Origin: Azospirillum brasilense
GTDB taxonomy: Bacteria; Pseudomonadota; Alphaproteobacteria; Azospirillales; Azospirillaceae
DNA length: 64,000 nucleotides
Assembly: GCF_022023855.1 (NCBI RefSeq)
Contig: NZ_CP059451.1
Coordinates: forward strand, 799,244 to 863,243
Direction: 5' to 3'
Shown: in pieces, positions 36,910 through 45,725 of the stretch
Layout: each line of letters begins with the position of its first letter
Position numbering within the stretch: the first letter of the stretch is position 1
Position numbers and translations under genes: made by a program
Notes under the pieces: generated by a model
Databases searched by the model: none
Seen by the model: only the letters and a program-made list of their open reading frames with translations
What the model was told of the DNA's origin: nothing

Positions 36910-38145
36910 ATGGCCTTAAGGGCAACTCCCGTCATGCGCAAACTCTTCAAGCTCGCTGCCGGCCTCACGATCGCCGGGGTAGCCGGCTACATCATCCTTG
37001 CGGAAGGTGTAGCGGTCGTCAGCGCCGATGCGGTCGTCAATGCGCGGGTCGCCGTAGTGCGTGCACCTATCGATGGTCTGCTTTCGCTGCAACCGCGCGC
37101 CATTGGCGAACGGGTTCAGCGAGGACAGACTCTCGGCAACCTGACGGATGTCCGCGCCGACGACGCCCGCCTGTTCGATTTGGAGCGCGTGGCCGGTGCG
37201 CTCGATACCGACATCGGGCGCATCCAGGCGCAGATTTCCAGCATGACGGCGAGCGCGGCCACGCTGCGTGAACGCACCGAAGCGTACCGCGATGGGCGCA
37301 TCCGTCAGCTGAAGGCCCGGATCGACGAACAACAGGCCTTGCTGTCCAGCGCCAAGGCGCAGTCGACCGAATCCACCGCCGCCCTGAAGCGTGCGGAGGA
37401 ATTGAGGGTCAACGGGGTCCAGTCGGTGGCGATGCTGGACAAGGCCCAGGCCGCGCATGAGGTGAACAGCCTGAACATTCGCGCGGCAACGGCCCGCCTG
37501 GACGTTCTGCGCACCGAACTGGAAGCGGCCTCCAACGGCACCTTCCTCGGCGACTCCTACAACGACACCCCCTATTCCAGCCAGCGGTCCCAGGAATTGG
37601 ATCTGCGTCTTGGCGAACTGTCTGCCGAGTTGCAGGAGCGCACCCAGCGCCTGGCGAAGATCCGGGAGCAGATCGCGCTCGAACGCCAGCGGGTGGCCAA
37701 GCTCCGCGACGCCTTCCTGACCTCTCCGGTGGACGGGCTGGTGTGGGAAGCGCCCCTGGGCAATGACGAGTACGCGCGCAAAGGACAGGACCTGCTGCGT
37801 CTGCTCGACTGCTCCACGGTCATCGTCACGGCCAGCGTCGCGGAAAGCGACTACAACCGTCTCAAAGTCGGCGATCCGGCGCAATTTCGGCTGTCCGGCA
37901 CCAACCGGGTCTTCAATGGCCAGGTGTTGCGCCTAGCCGGCTCCGGCGCCGCGACCGTCTACAACAACCTCGCCATCGCGCCGGGCGCGGACCATCTGAA
38001 GCGCTTCGACGTGGCCTTGGCGATCCCGGATCTGCTGAAGGACGCGGAAGCCGGCTGCGCCGTCGGCCGGACGGGCAAGGTCGTTTTCTCCGGTACGCCG
38101 CGCGACCTTTTGCGCACCGTCGGTTCCTGGCTGGGGCTCGCCTGA
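36910..38145 (+). CDS. HlyD-family membrane fusion protein (Alg44/BcsB-like partner)
   Basis: The 411-residue protein has one N-terminal membrane helix (LTIAGVAGYIILAEGVAVV), a lipoyl-like half motif (VRAPIDGLLSLQPRAIGERVQRGQTLGNL in two parts), a long coiled coil (residues about 85-240) and a second barrel half (LTSPVDGLVWEAPLGNDEYARKGQDLL). CGGAG lies 8 bases before the ATG at 36910. Its stop overlaps the start of the glycosyltransferase gene (TGATG), so it most likely spans the periplasm to export or guide the polymer. Similar HlyD-glycosyltransferase pairs make alginate- or cellulose-like polymers. Confidence 0.9.
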   Translation: MALRATPVMRKLFKLAAGLTIAGVAGYIILAEGVAVVSADAVVNARVAVVRAPIDGLLSLQPRAIGERVQRGQTLGNLTDVRADDARLFDLERVAGALDTDIGRIQAQISSMTASAATLRERTEAYRDGRIRQLKARIDEQQALLSSAKAQSTESTAALKRAEELRVNGVQSVAMLDKAQAAHEVNSLNIRAATARLDVLRTELEAASNGTFLGDSYNDTPYSSQRSQELDLRLGELSAELQERTQRLAKIREQIALERQRVAKLRDAFLTSPVDGLVWEAPLGNDEYARKGQDLLRLLDCSTVIVTASVAESDYNRLKVGDPAQFRLSGTNRVFNGQVLRLAGSGAATVYNNLAIAPGADHLKRFDVALAIPDLLKDAEAGCAVGRTGKVVFSGTPRDLLRTVGSWLGLA

Positions 38146-40124
38146 TGGTTCTTTCGCCTTTCGAGGCCAGTTTCGCGCCGTCCCTTTTGGTCTGCGGCGC
38201 GGCGCTTGCGATCCTGCCCTTCTGCCGGCCAGACAACAGCCGGGTGCGGGTCGTGCTGTTTACCCTTTGCATCGTGCTGGGGTGGCGCTACATCGCTTGG
38301 CGCTTCGCCGAGTCGATTCCGCCCTTGGCGTTCAACGCCGAGGCAATCGGCGCCTGGGCGTTCGCCCTGCTGGAAGCGGCGACCACGGTCAGCTCGACGT
38401 TGGCCTTCGCGCTGATGTCCCGTGTCAAGAACCGCAGCGGCGAGGCCGACCAGCATGCCGGCTGGTGGCGGCCGACAGCCCCTCCGCAGCTGGACGTGCT
38501 GATTACCACCTACAACGAAGAAGAGGCGATCCTGGCCCGCACCATCGGCGGCGCCCTGGGCATCGATCATCCAAACCTGCGGGTGTGGGTCCTGGACGAC
38601 GGCAAACGAGACTGGCTGCAGGATCTCTGCGCGCGCAAGGGCTGCCATTATCTGCAGCGGCCGGACAACAGCCACGCCAAGGCGGGCAACATCAACCACG
38701 CGCTGAAGCATCTGGCGACGCTGTCCCGGCAACCCGACTTCGTCGTCGTTCTCGACGCCGACTTCGTGCCGCATTCCAACTTCGTCACCCGTGCCCTGGC
38801 GCTGTTCCACGACCCGTCGGTCGGTCTGGTGCAGACGCCGCAGCATTTCTTCAATCCCGATCCGATCCAGTCGAACCTGCGGATCGGACGCGCCTACCCG
38901 GACGAGCAGCGCTTCTTCTTCGACCATCTGCTGGCCTCCCGCGACGCCTGGGGCATCGCCTTCTGCTGCGGCACCTCGTCCATGATGCGCTGGGAAGGGC
39001 TGCAGGCCATCGGCGGCTTCCCGACTGACAGCGTGACGGAAGATTTCCTCGTCACCATCCGCCTGAAGGAGCGCGGCTGGCGCACCGTGTACCTCAACGA
39101 GCGGCTGAGCGACGGGCTGGCGCCGGAAGGGTTGAAGGAATACGTCACCCAGCGCGGCCGCTGGTGCCTGGGCATGATCCAGATCTTCCGAGGCCCGTCC
39201 GGCCCTTTCTCGAAGAATCCCCTCAGCCTGATCGACCGGGTGGGCCTGATCGACTCCTTCCTCTACTGGGGGGTCACCTTCCCGTTCCGCTTTGCCTGCC
39301 TCTTCGCGCCGATCCTGTACTGGTGGTTCGGCATCAGCATCGTGAACGCCACCGCACCGGACGTCATCACGTATTTCGTGCCCTATTTCCTGGCCGCGAT
39401 GATCGCCCTCAACTGGACCACCCGAGGCCAGATCATCCCGCTGCTGCATGACGTCAGCCAGATGCTGACGATGTTCGAGATCATCCAGGCGGTGGCGGTG
39501 GGTCTCGTCAAGCCGAAGGGGCACAAGTTCAAGGTCACAGCCAAGGGCGGGCAACGCGACCGGGTGACCGTCCAATGGGGCATGATGCGCCGGTTCGGGC
39601 TTCTGGCTGCCGCGACCGCGGGGGGCATGATCTACGCCGGTCTGGCCGACTACGCCCCCCAGGGCGGCGCCGGCGACGGCAAGGTCATCGTCCTGTTCTG
39701 GAGCTTCTACAATCTGGCGGCCCTGGCCCTGGCGATGGCGGTCTGCATCGAGTTGCCCCGCTACCGGCAGGATGAGCGCTTCTGGACCGACGAGCAGGCC
39801 GACATCGAACTGGTTGGCCGGGAGACCACCGGGCGGACGCGCCGCATGCGAGTGCTGGACATTTCGCTCGGCGGGCTGCGGATGTGGGGGATGGTCGATG
39901 CGGTGCCGGGGGCTCCGGTTCTCGTTCACATCGAGGGGGTTGGGCCGGTTCAGGCCGTGCTGGTGGGACAGGCGGACGGCGCTTTCACCCTGCGCTTCAT
40001 CGAAGATGCACAGGTCCGCGACCGCCTGATCCGCAAGCTCTATTCCGGACGCTACAGCGGCGGCGCCCGGTCGATCAGCCTGGAAAAAATCCTCACGGGG
40101 CTGCGGGCTCGCGCGACGCGCTGA
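38145..40124 (+). CDS. Processive family 2 glycosyltransferase with C-terminal PilZ domain
   Basis: The 659-residue inner-membrane protein has membrane helices at both ends of a GT2 domain with all processive-synthase motifs: LITTYNEEE near residue 116, the VLDADF motif near Asp203, TED near residue 296 and QRGRW near residue 335. The last 120 residues form a PilZ domain with DISLGG near residue 570 but a scattered arginine motif. This is the layout of cellulose synthase BcsA, so polymer synthesis should respond to cyclic di-GMP. No bcsZ or bcsC is present; the polymer is unknown. Its 3' end overlaps the convergent sensor gene by 32 bases. Confidence 0.93.
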   Translation: MVLSPFEASFAPSLLVCGAALAILPFCRPDNSRVRVVLFTLCIVLGWRYIAWRFAESIPPLAFNAEAIGAWAFALLEAATTVSSTLAFALMSRVKNRSGEADQHAGWWRPTAPPQLDVLITTYNEEEAILARTIGGALGIDHPNLRVWVLDDGKRDWLQDLCARKGCHYLQRPDNSHAKAGNINHALKHLATLSRQPDFVVVLDADFVPHSNFVTRALALFHDPSVGLVQTPQHFFNPDPIQSNLRIGRAYPDEQRFFFDHLLASRDAWGIAFCCGTSSMMRWEGLQAIGGFPTDSVTEDFLVTIRLKERGWRTVYLNERLSDGLAPEGLKEYVTQRGRWCLGMIQIFRGPSGPFSKNPLSLIDRVGLIDSFLYWGVTFPFRFACLFAPILYWWFGISIVNATAPDVITYFVPYFLAAMIALNWTTRGQIIPLLHDVSQMLTMFEIIQAVAVGLVKPKGHKFKVTAKGGQRDRVTVQWGMMRRFGLLAAATAGGMIYAGLADYAPQGGAGDGKVIVLFWSFYNLAALALAMAVCIELPRYRQDERFWTDEQADIELVGRETTGRTRRMRVLDISLGGLRMWGMVDAVPGAPVLVHIEGVGPVQAVLVGQADGAFTLRFIEDAQVRDRLIRKLYSGRYSGGARSISLEKILTGLRARATR

Positions 40125-41289
40125 CCGGTTCCGCATTTGCGGGGGTGGACGGTGCGTCCGGCCTCCGGGCAGCGAGCGTCAGTTCAAGCGCCATGGAGAG
40201 CTGGACGAGGCTGGTCGACAGGCTCGTCGCCTCCGCAAAGGCCCGGGTGGGGGGGACCGGTGTCGCGAGGTCGCCATGACTGAGGCGCCGGGCGGCCTCG
40301 GCCAGCACCTCCAACGGGCGTGACAGGCGCCCCACCCACACCCAGCCGGCCACAAGAGCGAGGATAGCCATGACAAAGCTCGCGAACAGGATGCGGTGCT
40401 GGAGTGCGGAGACGTCGGCAAGAGCGGCAGCGGCGTCGTGGCGGACCAGAACCACCCAGCCGAGGCCGCGGTATTCGCCCTCGCCGCGGGTCGGAGCCAC
40501 GGCGGTGAAGTAGCTCTTTCCGTCAGGCCAGACGTCCTGGACGGTCTTCGTGACTCCCTGCACGCCGGCGCGCACGCTGGCGAGGTCGAGCTTCTGGCCT
40601 TGCAGGTTTTTTGGCCCCATCAGAACGACGCCCTCGCGGCTCAGCACGAAGGCATCCACGTCCGGCTTGTCGTCACCGCCGCGTTGCAGAACGGATTCGG
40701 CGACCTCGTTGGCCCAGGCCCAACTGAGATGGGCGCCCAGAACGCCGAGCGGAACGCCATCCTTGCGGGTCAACGGCATGGCGATATCGACGAAGCGCAA
40801 GGGCTCGCCATTGGGAGCCGGCGGCAGCTTCTGAGCCAGCAGAAGCGCTTCGTGCAGATCGCCGGCGAAGGGCGCCTGCGTGCCGGCACGGAACCAGGGC
40901 CGGGCCGACACGTCGACGCCCTCGAGCAGCCGTTGCGAGCTCACCACCACCTGCCCACCGGTTTCCGCAGCGCCGATCCAGGCATAGATGGGGACGTTCC
41001 GTTTCAGCGTGTCGAGCTGATCACGCAGATCATCTGTCCGCTCCAGAGAGCCCTGTGCATTGATCATCGACGCGACCAGCGTCATGTCGCGCCAGCGTTC
41101 GTGCATGCCCAGATCGAGCATGCCGGCAATCCGGGCGCTGACGTCCAGCAGGTGCTTATCCGCTTCCGTACGGACACGTTCCCCGACGGAGGCGCTCGCG
41201 TAGAGACCTACAACGGCGCTGGGAACAATGCACAGTCCAACAAGGCCCAAACGGAGAATGGTGCCAAGGGAATTCAGACGCTTCGTCAT
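40093..41289 (-). CDS. Cache-HAMP membrane sensor lacking an output domain
   Basis: The 398-residue protein has an N-terminal helix (LGLVGLCIVPSAVVGLYA), a periplasmic double-cache ligand-binding region (YAWIGAAETGGQVVVSS, FVDIAMPLTRKDGVPLGVLGAHLSW, VVLMGPKNLQG), a second helix (ILFASFVMAILALVAGWVWV) and a HAMP domain (RPLEVLAEAARRLSHGDL). It then ends after about 40 Ala/Pro-rich residues. Usual relatives continue into GGDEF, kinase or MCP modules. It is convergent with the PilZ glycosyltransferase and overlaps it by 32 bases. It may be a truncated diguanylate cyclase or a partner of a separate output protein. Confidence 0.85.
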   Translation of the reverse strand: MTKRLNSLGTILRLGLVGLCIVPSAVVGLYASASVGERVRTEADKHLLDVSARIAGMLDLGMHERWRDMTLVASMINAQGSLERTDDLRDQLDTLKRNVPIYAWIGAAETGGQVVVSSQRLLEGVDVSARPWFRAGTQAPFAGDLHEALLLAQKLPPAPNGEPLRFVDIAMPLTRKDGVPLGVLGAHLSWAWANEVAESVLQRGGDDKPDVDAFVLSREGVVLMGPKNLQGQKLDLASVRAGVQGVTKTVQDVWPDGKSYFTAVAPTRGEGEYRGLGWVVLVRHDAAAALADVSALQHRILFASFVMAILALVAGWVWVGRLSRPLEVLAEAARRLSHGDLATPVPPTRAFAEATSLSTSLVQLSMALELTLAARRPDAPSTPANAEPVSASREPAAP

Positions 41290-41396
41290 ACCTGGGCCTC
41301 TTATCGGCATGATTTACCGTTGGAGATCATTGCAGGTAGATATATAGATAACGTTAATTGTAAAATCCTTATTTATGATTTCTTTCCGGATCCCCC

Positions 41397-41516
41397 ATGA
41401 CCGAGTTCCTCAGCCCGAAGCTGGTCCACCGCCAGTACGGTGACCTAACTCTTCACGAGTACTGGTGCCCCGGCTGCAACGCCATGCACCAGATCACCGT
41501 GGGCATCAAATGCTAA
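41397..41516 (+). pseudogene. DUF6527-like protein, first truncated copy
   Basis: A 39-residue frame reads TEFLSPKLVHRQYGDL, HEYWCPGCNAMHQI and stops at TAA. It is the N-terminal half of the phage-associated DUF6527-like protein seen more completely at 43574-43819. The leader TTTCCGGATCCCCC before its ATG also matches the second copy. The metal-binding-looking CPGC is retained. Confidence 0.7.
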
Positions 41517-41524
41517 CAATTGGA

Positions 41525-42127
41525 TTACCAATATTTTCTGAAATTCTCAGGATCACCAAGAGTTACAGATATTGCGTTGGCGCATTTCATATATGCAAAG
41601 GTAATATAAATTTCCATAGGTCCGGATGAATAGTACTCGTTCATGATATTGGTTTCAGGAACAAATCCTGGTCCTGCGTGAAAGTGAATTGCAGGCGCTG
41701 GCATGGGTGGTTTGCTTGGGGTGTATAATGACCTGATGTCAGGGGATGTAATACATAATTGATCCTTATTATTTAAGATTAGCCTCATTGTACTATACTG
41801 AAAGTTCTCGTTGATATAAATGCTAGCATCGCCGTCGATAGCGTCGTTCTGGTTTCTCTCTGCCTTCTGCCACCTGTACGACTCGATCATGGCATTAGGT
41901 TTTGTATCCATAGAGAATTTTACATCGCTGTTAAAAACGTTTCGAATGAATCTTGCGTCTCTCCACGCTGCTGGCTGCTCGAAAGCTCTCAGCCTTTCTA
42001 ATAGATTTATAGAAGAACTGGCTGTGGGGTTAGGCTTTTGGACATTTAACATTCCGCTCGATCCTGAGCAGCCACTCACGATAATGATAGAAAACAGTGA
42101 TATTACTAATTTTTTTGTCGTGCGCAT
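41525..42127 (-). CDS. AT-rich orphan lipoprotein
   Basis: The 200-residue protein begins MRTTKKLVISLFSIIIVSGC, a textbook lipoprotein signal with lipobox VSGC (Cys20). The mature part is polar with FIRNVFNSDVKFSMDTKPN, DASIYINENFQYSTMRLIL and FHAGPGFVPETNIMNEYYSSG; I recognise no family. Base composition is much richer in A and T than flanking genes, pointing to recent transfer. I chose the ATG at 42127; upstream in-frame codons are GC-rich and unlike it. Confidence 0.75.
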   Translation of the reverse strand: MRTTKKLVISLFSIIIVSGCSGSSGMLNVQKPNPTASSSINLLERLRAFEQPAAWRDARFIRNVFNSDVKFSMDTKPNAMIESYRWQKAERNQNDAIDGDASIYINENFQYSTMRLILNNKDQLCITSPDIRSLYTPSKPPMPAPAIHFHAGPGFVPETNIMNEYYSSGPMEIYITFAYMKCANAISVTLGDPENFRKYW

Positions 42128-42695
42128 AAAAACATGCCCTTGGATGCGGTGCGTCACTGCATTTCGGACTTTTCGCCGCAAAAACTCAATGACGTATCGA
42201 CTTCTGCGGCGACAGTTCGCACGCGCTCGCCGGCCAGATGGTGAACCTGCCGGACATCTCGGCAAATGAGCTGGATTGAGGGCGTGACCGCCGGGTATGT
42301 ACGTCACCCCCTACGTTCGGTCGAGCCATCCGAAGATGGGCCGACGCCGGCCCGCGTTGTCCGGTCCACACAGCGGTCACTGTCCGCGACGTATGCGTGC
42401 TGAGCCGAGGCTCCTCCCGCCACCCAACGTCCGAAACGTCTTCGCAGACTGACCGGAGCCTACAGCACCGAGGTTTCACTCACCAGCCGCCCGGCGGCTT
42501 TTCCTTTACCAGAGTTCCCCATGTGCGACTTGCAGGACAACGCCCAACGCCCAACGCCCAACGCCCAACGCCCCAGGCATCACCTTGCCGGCCGAGACGA
42601 CGCCTTCGCTACGAACAGCCTGCAATCTTTCTGCTGTGCATGAGTTGTTATCTGGATAGAAATGGCGGTCATATACTCGTTGATGCGGGTGACTG
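42128..42695. other. Gene-poor stretch with a 7-bp tandem repeat
   Basis: No strong gene is present. A hairpin-like GCCGCCCGGCGGC followed by TTTTCCTTT near 42486 resembles elements at 43526 and 44786. An ATG at 42521 opens a 40-codon frame of unknown value. Bases 42541-42574 hold four perfect copies of CGCCCAA plus a partial fifth. Confidence 0.6.
42541..42574. repeat. Tandem repeat, 7-bp unit CGCCCAA, 4.9 copies
   Basis: Four exact heptamers follow one another and end in CGCCCC. A 7-base unit shifts frame with each copy gained or lost, so it would be phase-variable if within the short frame at 42521-42643. Confidence 0.85.
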
Positions 42696-43073
42696 ATGCG
42701 CGAATCCCCTCATGTTCTTCTGGCCGAGGACGAGGATCTGGTTGCCATGGTGGTGGCCGATTTTCTTGAGTCCGAGGGGTTTCGGGTCACCGTCACGCAC
42801 AACGGACTAGCGGCCATCGAGGCTGACGCCATCGATCCGGCTGACCTCCTGCTCACCGACATGCGCATGCCGGTGATGGGCGGTGAGGCGCTGATCCGGC
42901 TCATCCGGCAGCGGCGCCCCGATTTGCCGGTTGTCGTCTCGACCGGATTCAGCGAGCACATTCCTGTCGAGGAGCCGGGACGGCTGGTGGTCCTGCGCAA
43001 GCCTTATTCCTTGTCCGCGCTGGTCCCGGTGATCACCGCCCTGCTGTCCAGACGGACGGGGCTGACCTCCTGA
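42696..43073 (+). CDS. Single-domain response regulator
   Basis: The 125-residue receiver domain has the acidic pocket LLAEDEDL, phospho-acceptor Asp55 (LLLTDMRMP), Thr in VVSTGFS and Lys in LRKPYS, with no output domain. CheY-like single receivers commonly act in phosphorelays with hybrid kinases. No kinase is adjacent; the HisKA_2 kinase 7 kb away is a possible partner, which is conjecture. Confidence 0.92.
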   Translation: MRESPHVLLAEDEDLVAMVVADFLESEGFRVTVTHNGLAAIEADAIDPADLLLTDMRMPVMGGEALIRLIRQRRPDLPVVVSTGFSEHIPVEEPGRLVVLRKPYSLSALVPVITALLSRRTGLTS

Positions 43074-43573
43074 GTGAGGGGGATTGGCACCAGCGGACGA
43101 GCTGGACTGAGGCGACCAGCAGAACAACCGCCCATCGCAGTTTCCAGGTGTTGCAGATCCGCACTGCAAGTGCGGTTTCCGAAAACCGCGTCTCAGGTCA
43201 AGCGGAGTGCCGGATCTGCGAACTTGCGCAAATCCGCAAGCTGGGCGCTCGAATCCGTAAGGCCGACGGCCGGCAGCTCCATCACCTCAACCCTTTTCCC
43301 ATCGTCGGTCTGCCGATCTGGCACAGGCGTCCTGCGCTTCAAGCCGGGCCTGAACGGCTCGTGCGACCAACTGCCGGCTCTGCTCCTGCACCGACCGCGC
43401 CCGCTCGAAGGCATCATCCCGAAGACGGAGGAGATGCTGAGATCGGTCCGCGGAAATGCGTGTTTCCATAGAGACTTAACCTACCCAGTGTGCCGCCGTT
43501 CCAGCCGCCGCAAAATTGAGTCTTTTCCGCCGCCCGGCCCTGGCCCGGCGGCTTTTCCTTTTCCGGAATCCCC
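43074..43573. other. Gene-poor stretch after the response regulator
   Basis: Apart from a weak small frame on the minus strand (43287-43469), nothing is supported. At 43526-43556 an imperfect GCCGCCCGGCC/GGCCCGGCGGC hairpin followed by a T-rich run resembles a terminator pointing right, next to the DUF6527 copy. Confidence 0.5.
43287..43469 (-). CDS. Possible small helical protein
   Basis: The 60-residue frame reads METRISADRSQHLLRLRDD, then ARSVQEQSRQLVARAVQARL, a continuous amphipathic helix, which is better than chance frames nearby. The ribosome binding site is poor and I recognise no family. Confidence 0.3.
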   Translation of the reverse strand: METRISADRSQHLLRLRDDAFERARSVQEQSRQLVARAVQARLEAQDACARSADRRWEKG

Positions 43574-43819
43574 ATAACCGAGATCCTCAGCCCCAAGCTG
43601 GTCCGCCGGCAGTACGGCGAACTGACCCTGCACGAGCACTGGTGCCCCGGCTGCAACGCCATGCACCAGATCGCCGTGGACACCCCGTTCCGGAACGGCG
43701 CCCAGTGGACCTGGGATGGCAAAGCCGCGGCACCGACCTTCAGCCCCTCGGTGAGCATCACCCTGAAGTTCGTGTCGAACAGCGGGCGGGCTTCTTTGGT
43801 TTGCTATGACAGGAAGTAG
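43574..43819 (+). pseudogene. DUF6527-like protein, second copy without a normal start
   Basis: The frame reads ITEILSPKLVRRQYGEL, HEHWCPGCNAMHQIAVDTPF, WTWDGKAAAPTFSPSVSI and ends at TAG. The CPGC, WTWDG and TFSPSV motifs fit DUF6527-like phage proteins. The first codon is ATA where copy one has ATG, so translation may be lost. The two copies share about 80 percent of bases in their first 105 positions; the intervening 2 kb contains the lipoprotein and response regulator. Confidence 0.7.
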
Positions 43820-44242
43820 AAGGGACACTTGCACAGTTTTGAAGTGGTTGAGAATGCGATTGCAGGCGTCTTCCGATCATTAGCCTTTCAGCATTGATGA
43901 TAGCAATTGTCATGAGAATGTTTTCTGCGTATGACCAAAGTCGTGTATAAATGCTAATAAACATCGGCCATATTTGCTGAATGGTATGTTTGTGAGCTAA
44001 AACAGTCATGAGATGATCGTTTGAATACACACTATTGCAAGCGTTCGACGGATATCTGCTGATATTCGGATTGGCTGTATGTGTTTGAGAATGCCAATTC
44101 TTTAGTGATTTAGCATATCTGAAATGCGCATACTCCGGATTATAAATGAATATGTCTTGTTACCATATTGTTCCGTCAACTATTGTTTATAGCATGTCCG
44201 CTGAAATCTATGCACAATCATAGAGCAAAATGGAGGTGGCAA
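43820..44242. other. AT-rich gene-free stretch
   Basis: These 423 bases are markedly AT-rich compared with the window and hold only short unsupported frames. They probably contain the promoter of the secreted-protein gene at 44243. Confidence 0.55.
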
Positions 44243-44695
44243 ATGTTATGCTTTCATAAGTACATCGCATCTCTATCTGTTGTGTTCTGCGCCTTTTCAA
44301 TGGGCGCGACAAATGTGTCGAAGGCTGCGGAAGTTGATAGCTTCGGTTCTTATACTGAAGAGAAGGATATTTGTGGGCCAACGCGCGATACCCCCGAGCT
44401 TCATAATGTGAGATACTCAGGCGACGGAAGCTGCCACAGGGTTGGTGATGGGAAGTGGTGTTTTAAGAGTACAATATTGACTGTCACGACTCCAAACGAG
44501 CGTTGGATATTTTCTTCAGGACCAAGGATAGAGTGTGTTCGGAATAATGATCGATCATGTGAATGGAATGCGCTGGGAGCTTCGGATAGGTTCTTTGTAC
44601 AATTGAATAATCCAACACTGATTGATGCTGTAGCGCTTACGAATTCACGTAGCATAGGAATAAGAATATGCGCGAAGGCGCGATACTATCCCTAG
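44243..44695 (+). CDS. AT-rich orphan secreted protein
   Basis: The 150-residue protein has a signal peptide (residues 1-28, KYIASLSVVFCAFSMGA) followed by a Cys-containing mature part with SFGSYTEEKDICGPTRDTP, CHRVGDGKWCFKSTILTV and IECVRNNDRSCEW, so disulphides are likely. No family is recognised. GGAGG lies 7 bases before the ATG at 44243. Like the lipoprotein at 41525 it is AT-rich and probably acquired. Confidence 0.72.
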   Translation: MLCFHKYIASLSVVFCAFSMGATNVSKAAEVDSFGSYTEEKDICGPTRDTPELHNVRYSGDGSCHRVGDGKWCFKSTILTVTTPNERWIFSSGPRIECVRNNDRSCEWNALGASDRFFVQLNNPTLIDAVALTNSRSIGIRICAKARYYP

Positions 44696-44840
44696 GGCAA
44701 TAGTGATCTGCCGTCTATGAGTTTGATTGAAAGCTGAGCCATGGCCTGATTAACCTTTTGCCGATTTACCTATCGACTTTCGCGCCGCCCGGCCCCCGCC
44801 GAGGCGGCCTTTTTTCATGCCCGAAGGAGGGGCACCCATC

Positions 44841-45298
44841 ATGCTTCCACTGCTCATCCCCATCATCTCTGCCTTGGCCCCTGTGCTGCTGCCGGAGGTA
44901 GCCAAGGCCGCCCTCGGCACCGGCGAGACCGCCCGGCAGGTCGGCGAAGCTGCGGTGTCCGTCGTCTCCGCAGTGACCGGGGGCCCGATCAGCACTCCGG
45001 CGGATGCAGAGCGCGTCGCCGCCGCAGTGCAGGCCGATCCCGCCAAGCTGGCCGAGTTGTATTGCCAGCAGGGCGATCAGGTCGTGGCGCTGCTTCGGCT
45101 GGACAACGAGGACCGGGCCGACGCCCGCGCCCAGACCGTCCAGCTTGCCCAGGCCGGCAACCGCATCTCCTGGGGGCGCCAGTCGTGTCGGTGATCGTGC
45201 TGCTCGCCTTCGGCTACGTGCTCCAGCTCGTCCTGACGCAATCCATCCCGCCAGGGCAGGAAACCACGCATCAAGTGGGACATGCACGGCACGCGTGA
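44841..45298 (+). pseudogene. 3TM holin of the gene-transfer-agent type, frameshifted
   Basis: The first frame gives MLPLLIPIISALAPVLLPEVA, GETARQVGEAAVSVVSAVTGG and QADPAKLAELYCQQGDQVVALL with the conserved EDRADARAQTVQLAQAGNRISWG. The third helix APVVSVIVLLAFGYVLQLVL lies in the next frame. The join is at about 45173 in a run of five G where six would keep the frame. The protein then lacks its normal C-terminal end. AAGGAGG precedes the ATG at 44841. It pairs functionally with the lysozyme at 36150 as a lysis module, now broken. Confidence 0.8.
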
Positions 45299-45371
45299 AA
45301 GATGAGCGACGGGGAGACACTACTATACTCGCGCGTCGGCCCGTCCAGTGCCGTTGCGAACAGGAGTCTCC

Positions 45372-45411
45372 GCCTTTTCGCGACAGCACCAGGGCGGGCA
45401 AGCCCGCCCCT
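45372..45411. repeat. 40-bp direct repeat, copy 1 (copy 2 at 50767)
   Basis: 38 of 40 bases match 50767-50806 in the same orientation, and weaker similarity continues for about 30 bases. The core contains GGGCGGGC/GCCCGCCC, a potential terminator stem. The two copies flank the nested insertion block. Confidence 0.8.
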
Positions 45412-45516
45412 ATTCTGCTGCAGCTTGAATCTGCTTCTGGCCGATAGTGTTGAAAAAGTCGGTTGCCGGTAGCGTCCCCCTGTTACGCCGGCGAAGGGTC
45501 GGCGGGCAATTGCCCT

Positions 45517-45661
45517 TCATGCCGGGCTGGGGTCCGGCATGGGGATGAGCTTGGCGAGTTTGCGGAGGTTCTGGGCGGCGGCGGCGAGGTGGAACTCATC
45601 GCGGGCGCCGTTCGGCCCCCGCAAACGCAGACGGTCGAGCCCCAGGATGCGTTTGAGGTGG
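45517..45661 (-). pseudogene. IS1182-type transposase, C-terminal fragment
   Basis: FAHLKRILGLDRLRLRG, GARDEFHLAAAAQNLRKLAKL is the last 45 or so residues of an IS1182 transposase. It continues directly from KKVEMLFA at the other side of the IS21-type insertion (48800 leftward). Confidence 0.9.
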
Positions 45662-45725
45662 GCGAACTGCACGGCGCCAATTACGATGACCGCCTGACGA
45701 CGATTGGAATGGCCGGGTGGCGGCT

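Noticed and set aside
37959..40136. A 725-codon open frame opposite the glycosyltransferase gene
   Set aside because: A shadow of the PilZ glycosyltransferase reading frame with no ribosome binding site or domain.
42541..42574. CRISPR array
   Set aside because: The 7-base units are contiguous without spacers; no array with 28-37 base repeats and unique spacers is present anywhere in the window.
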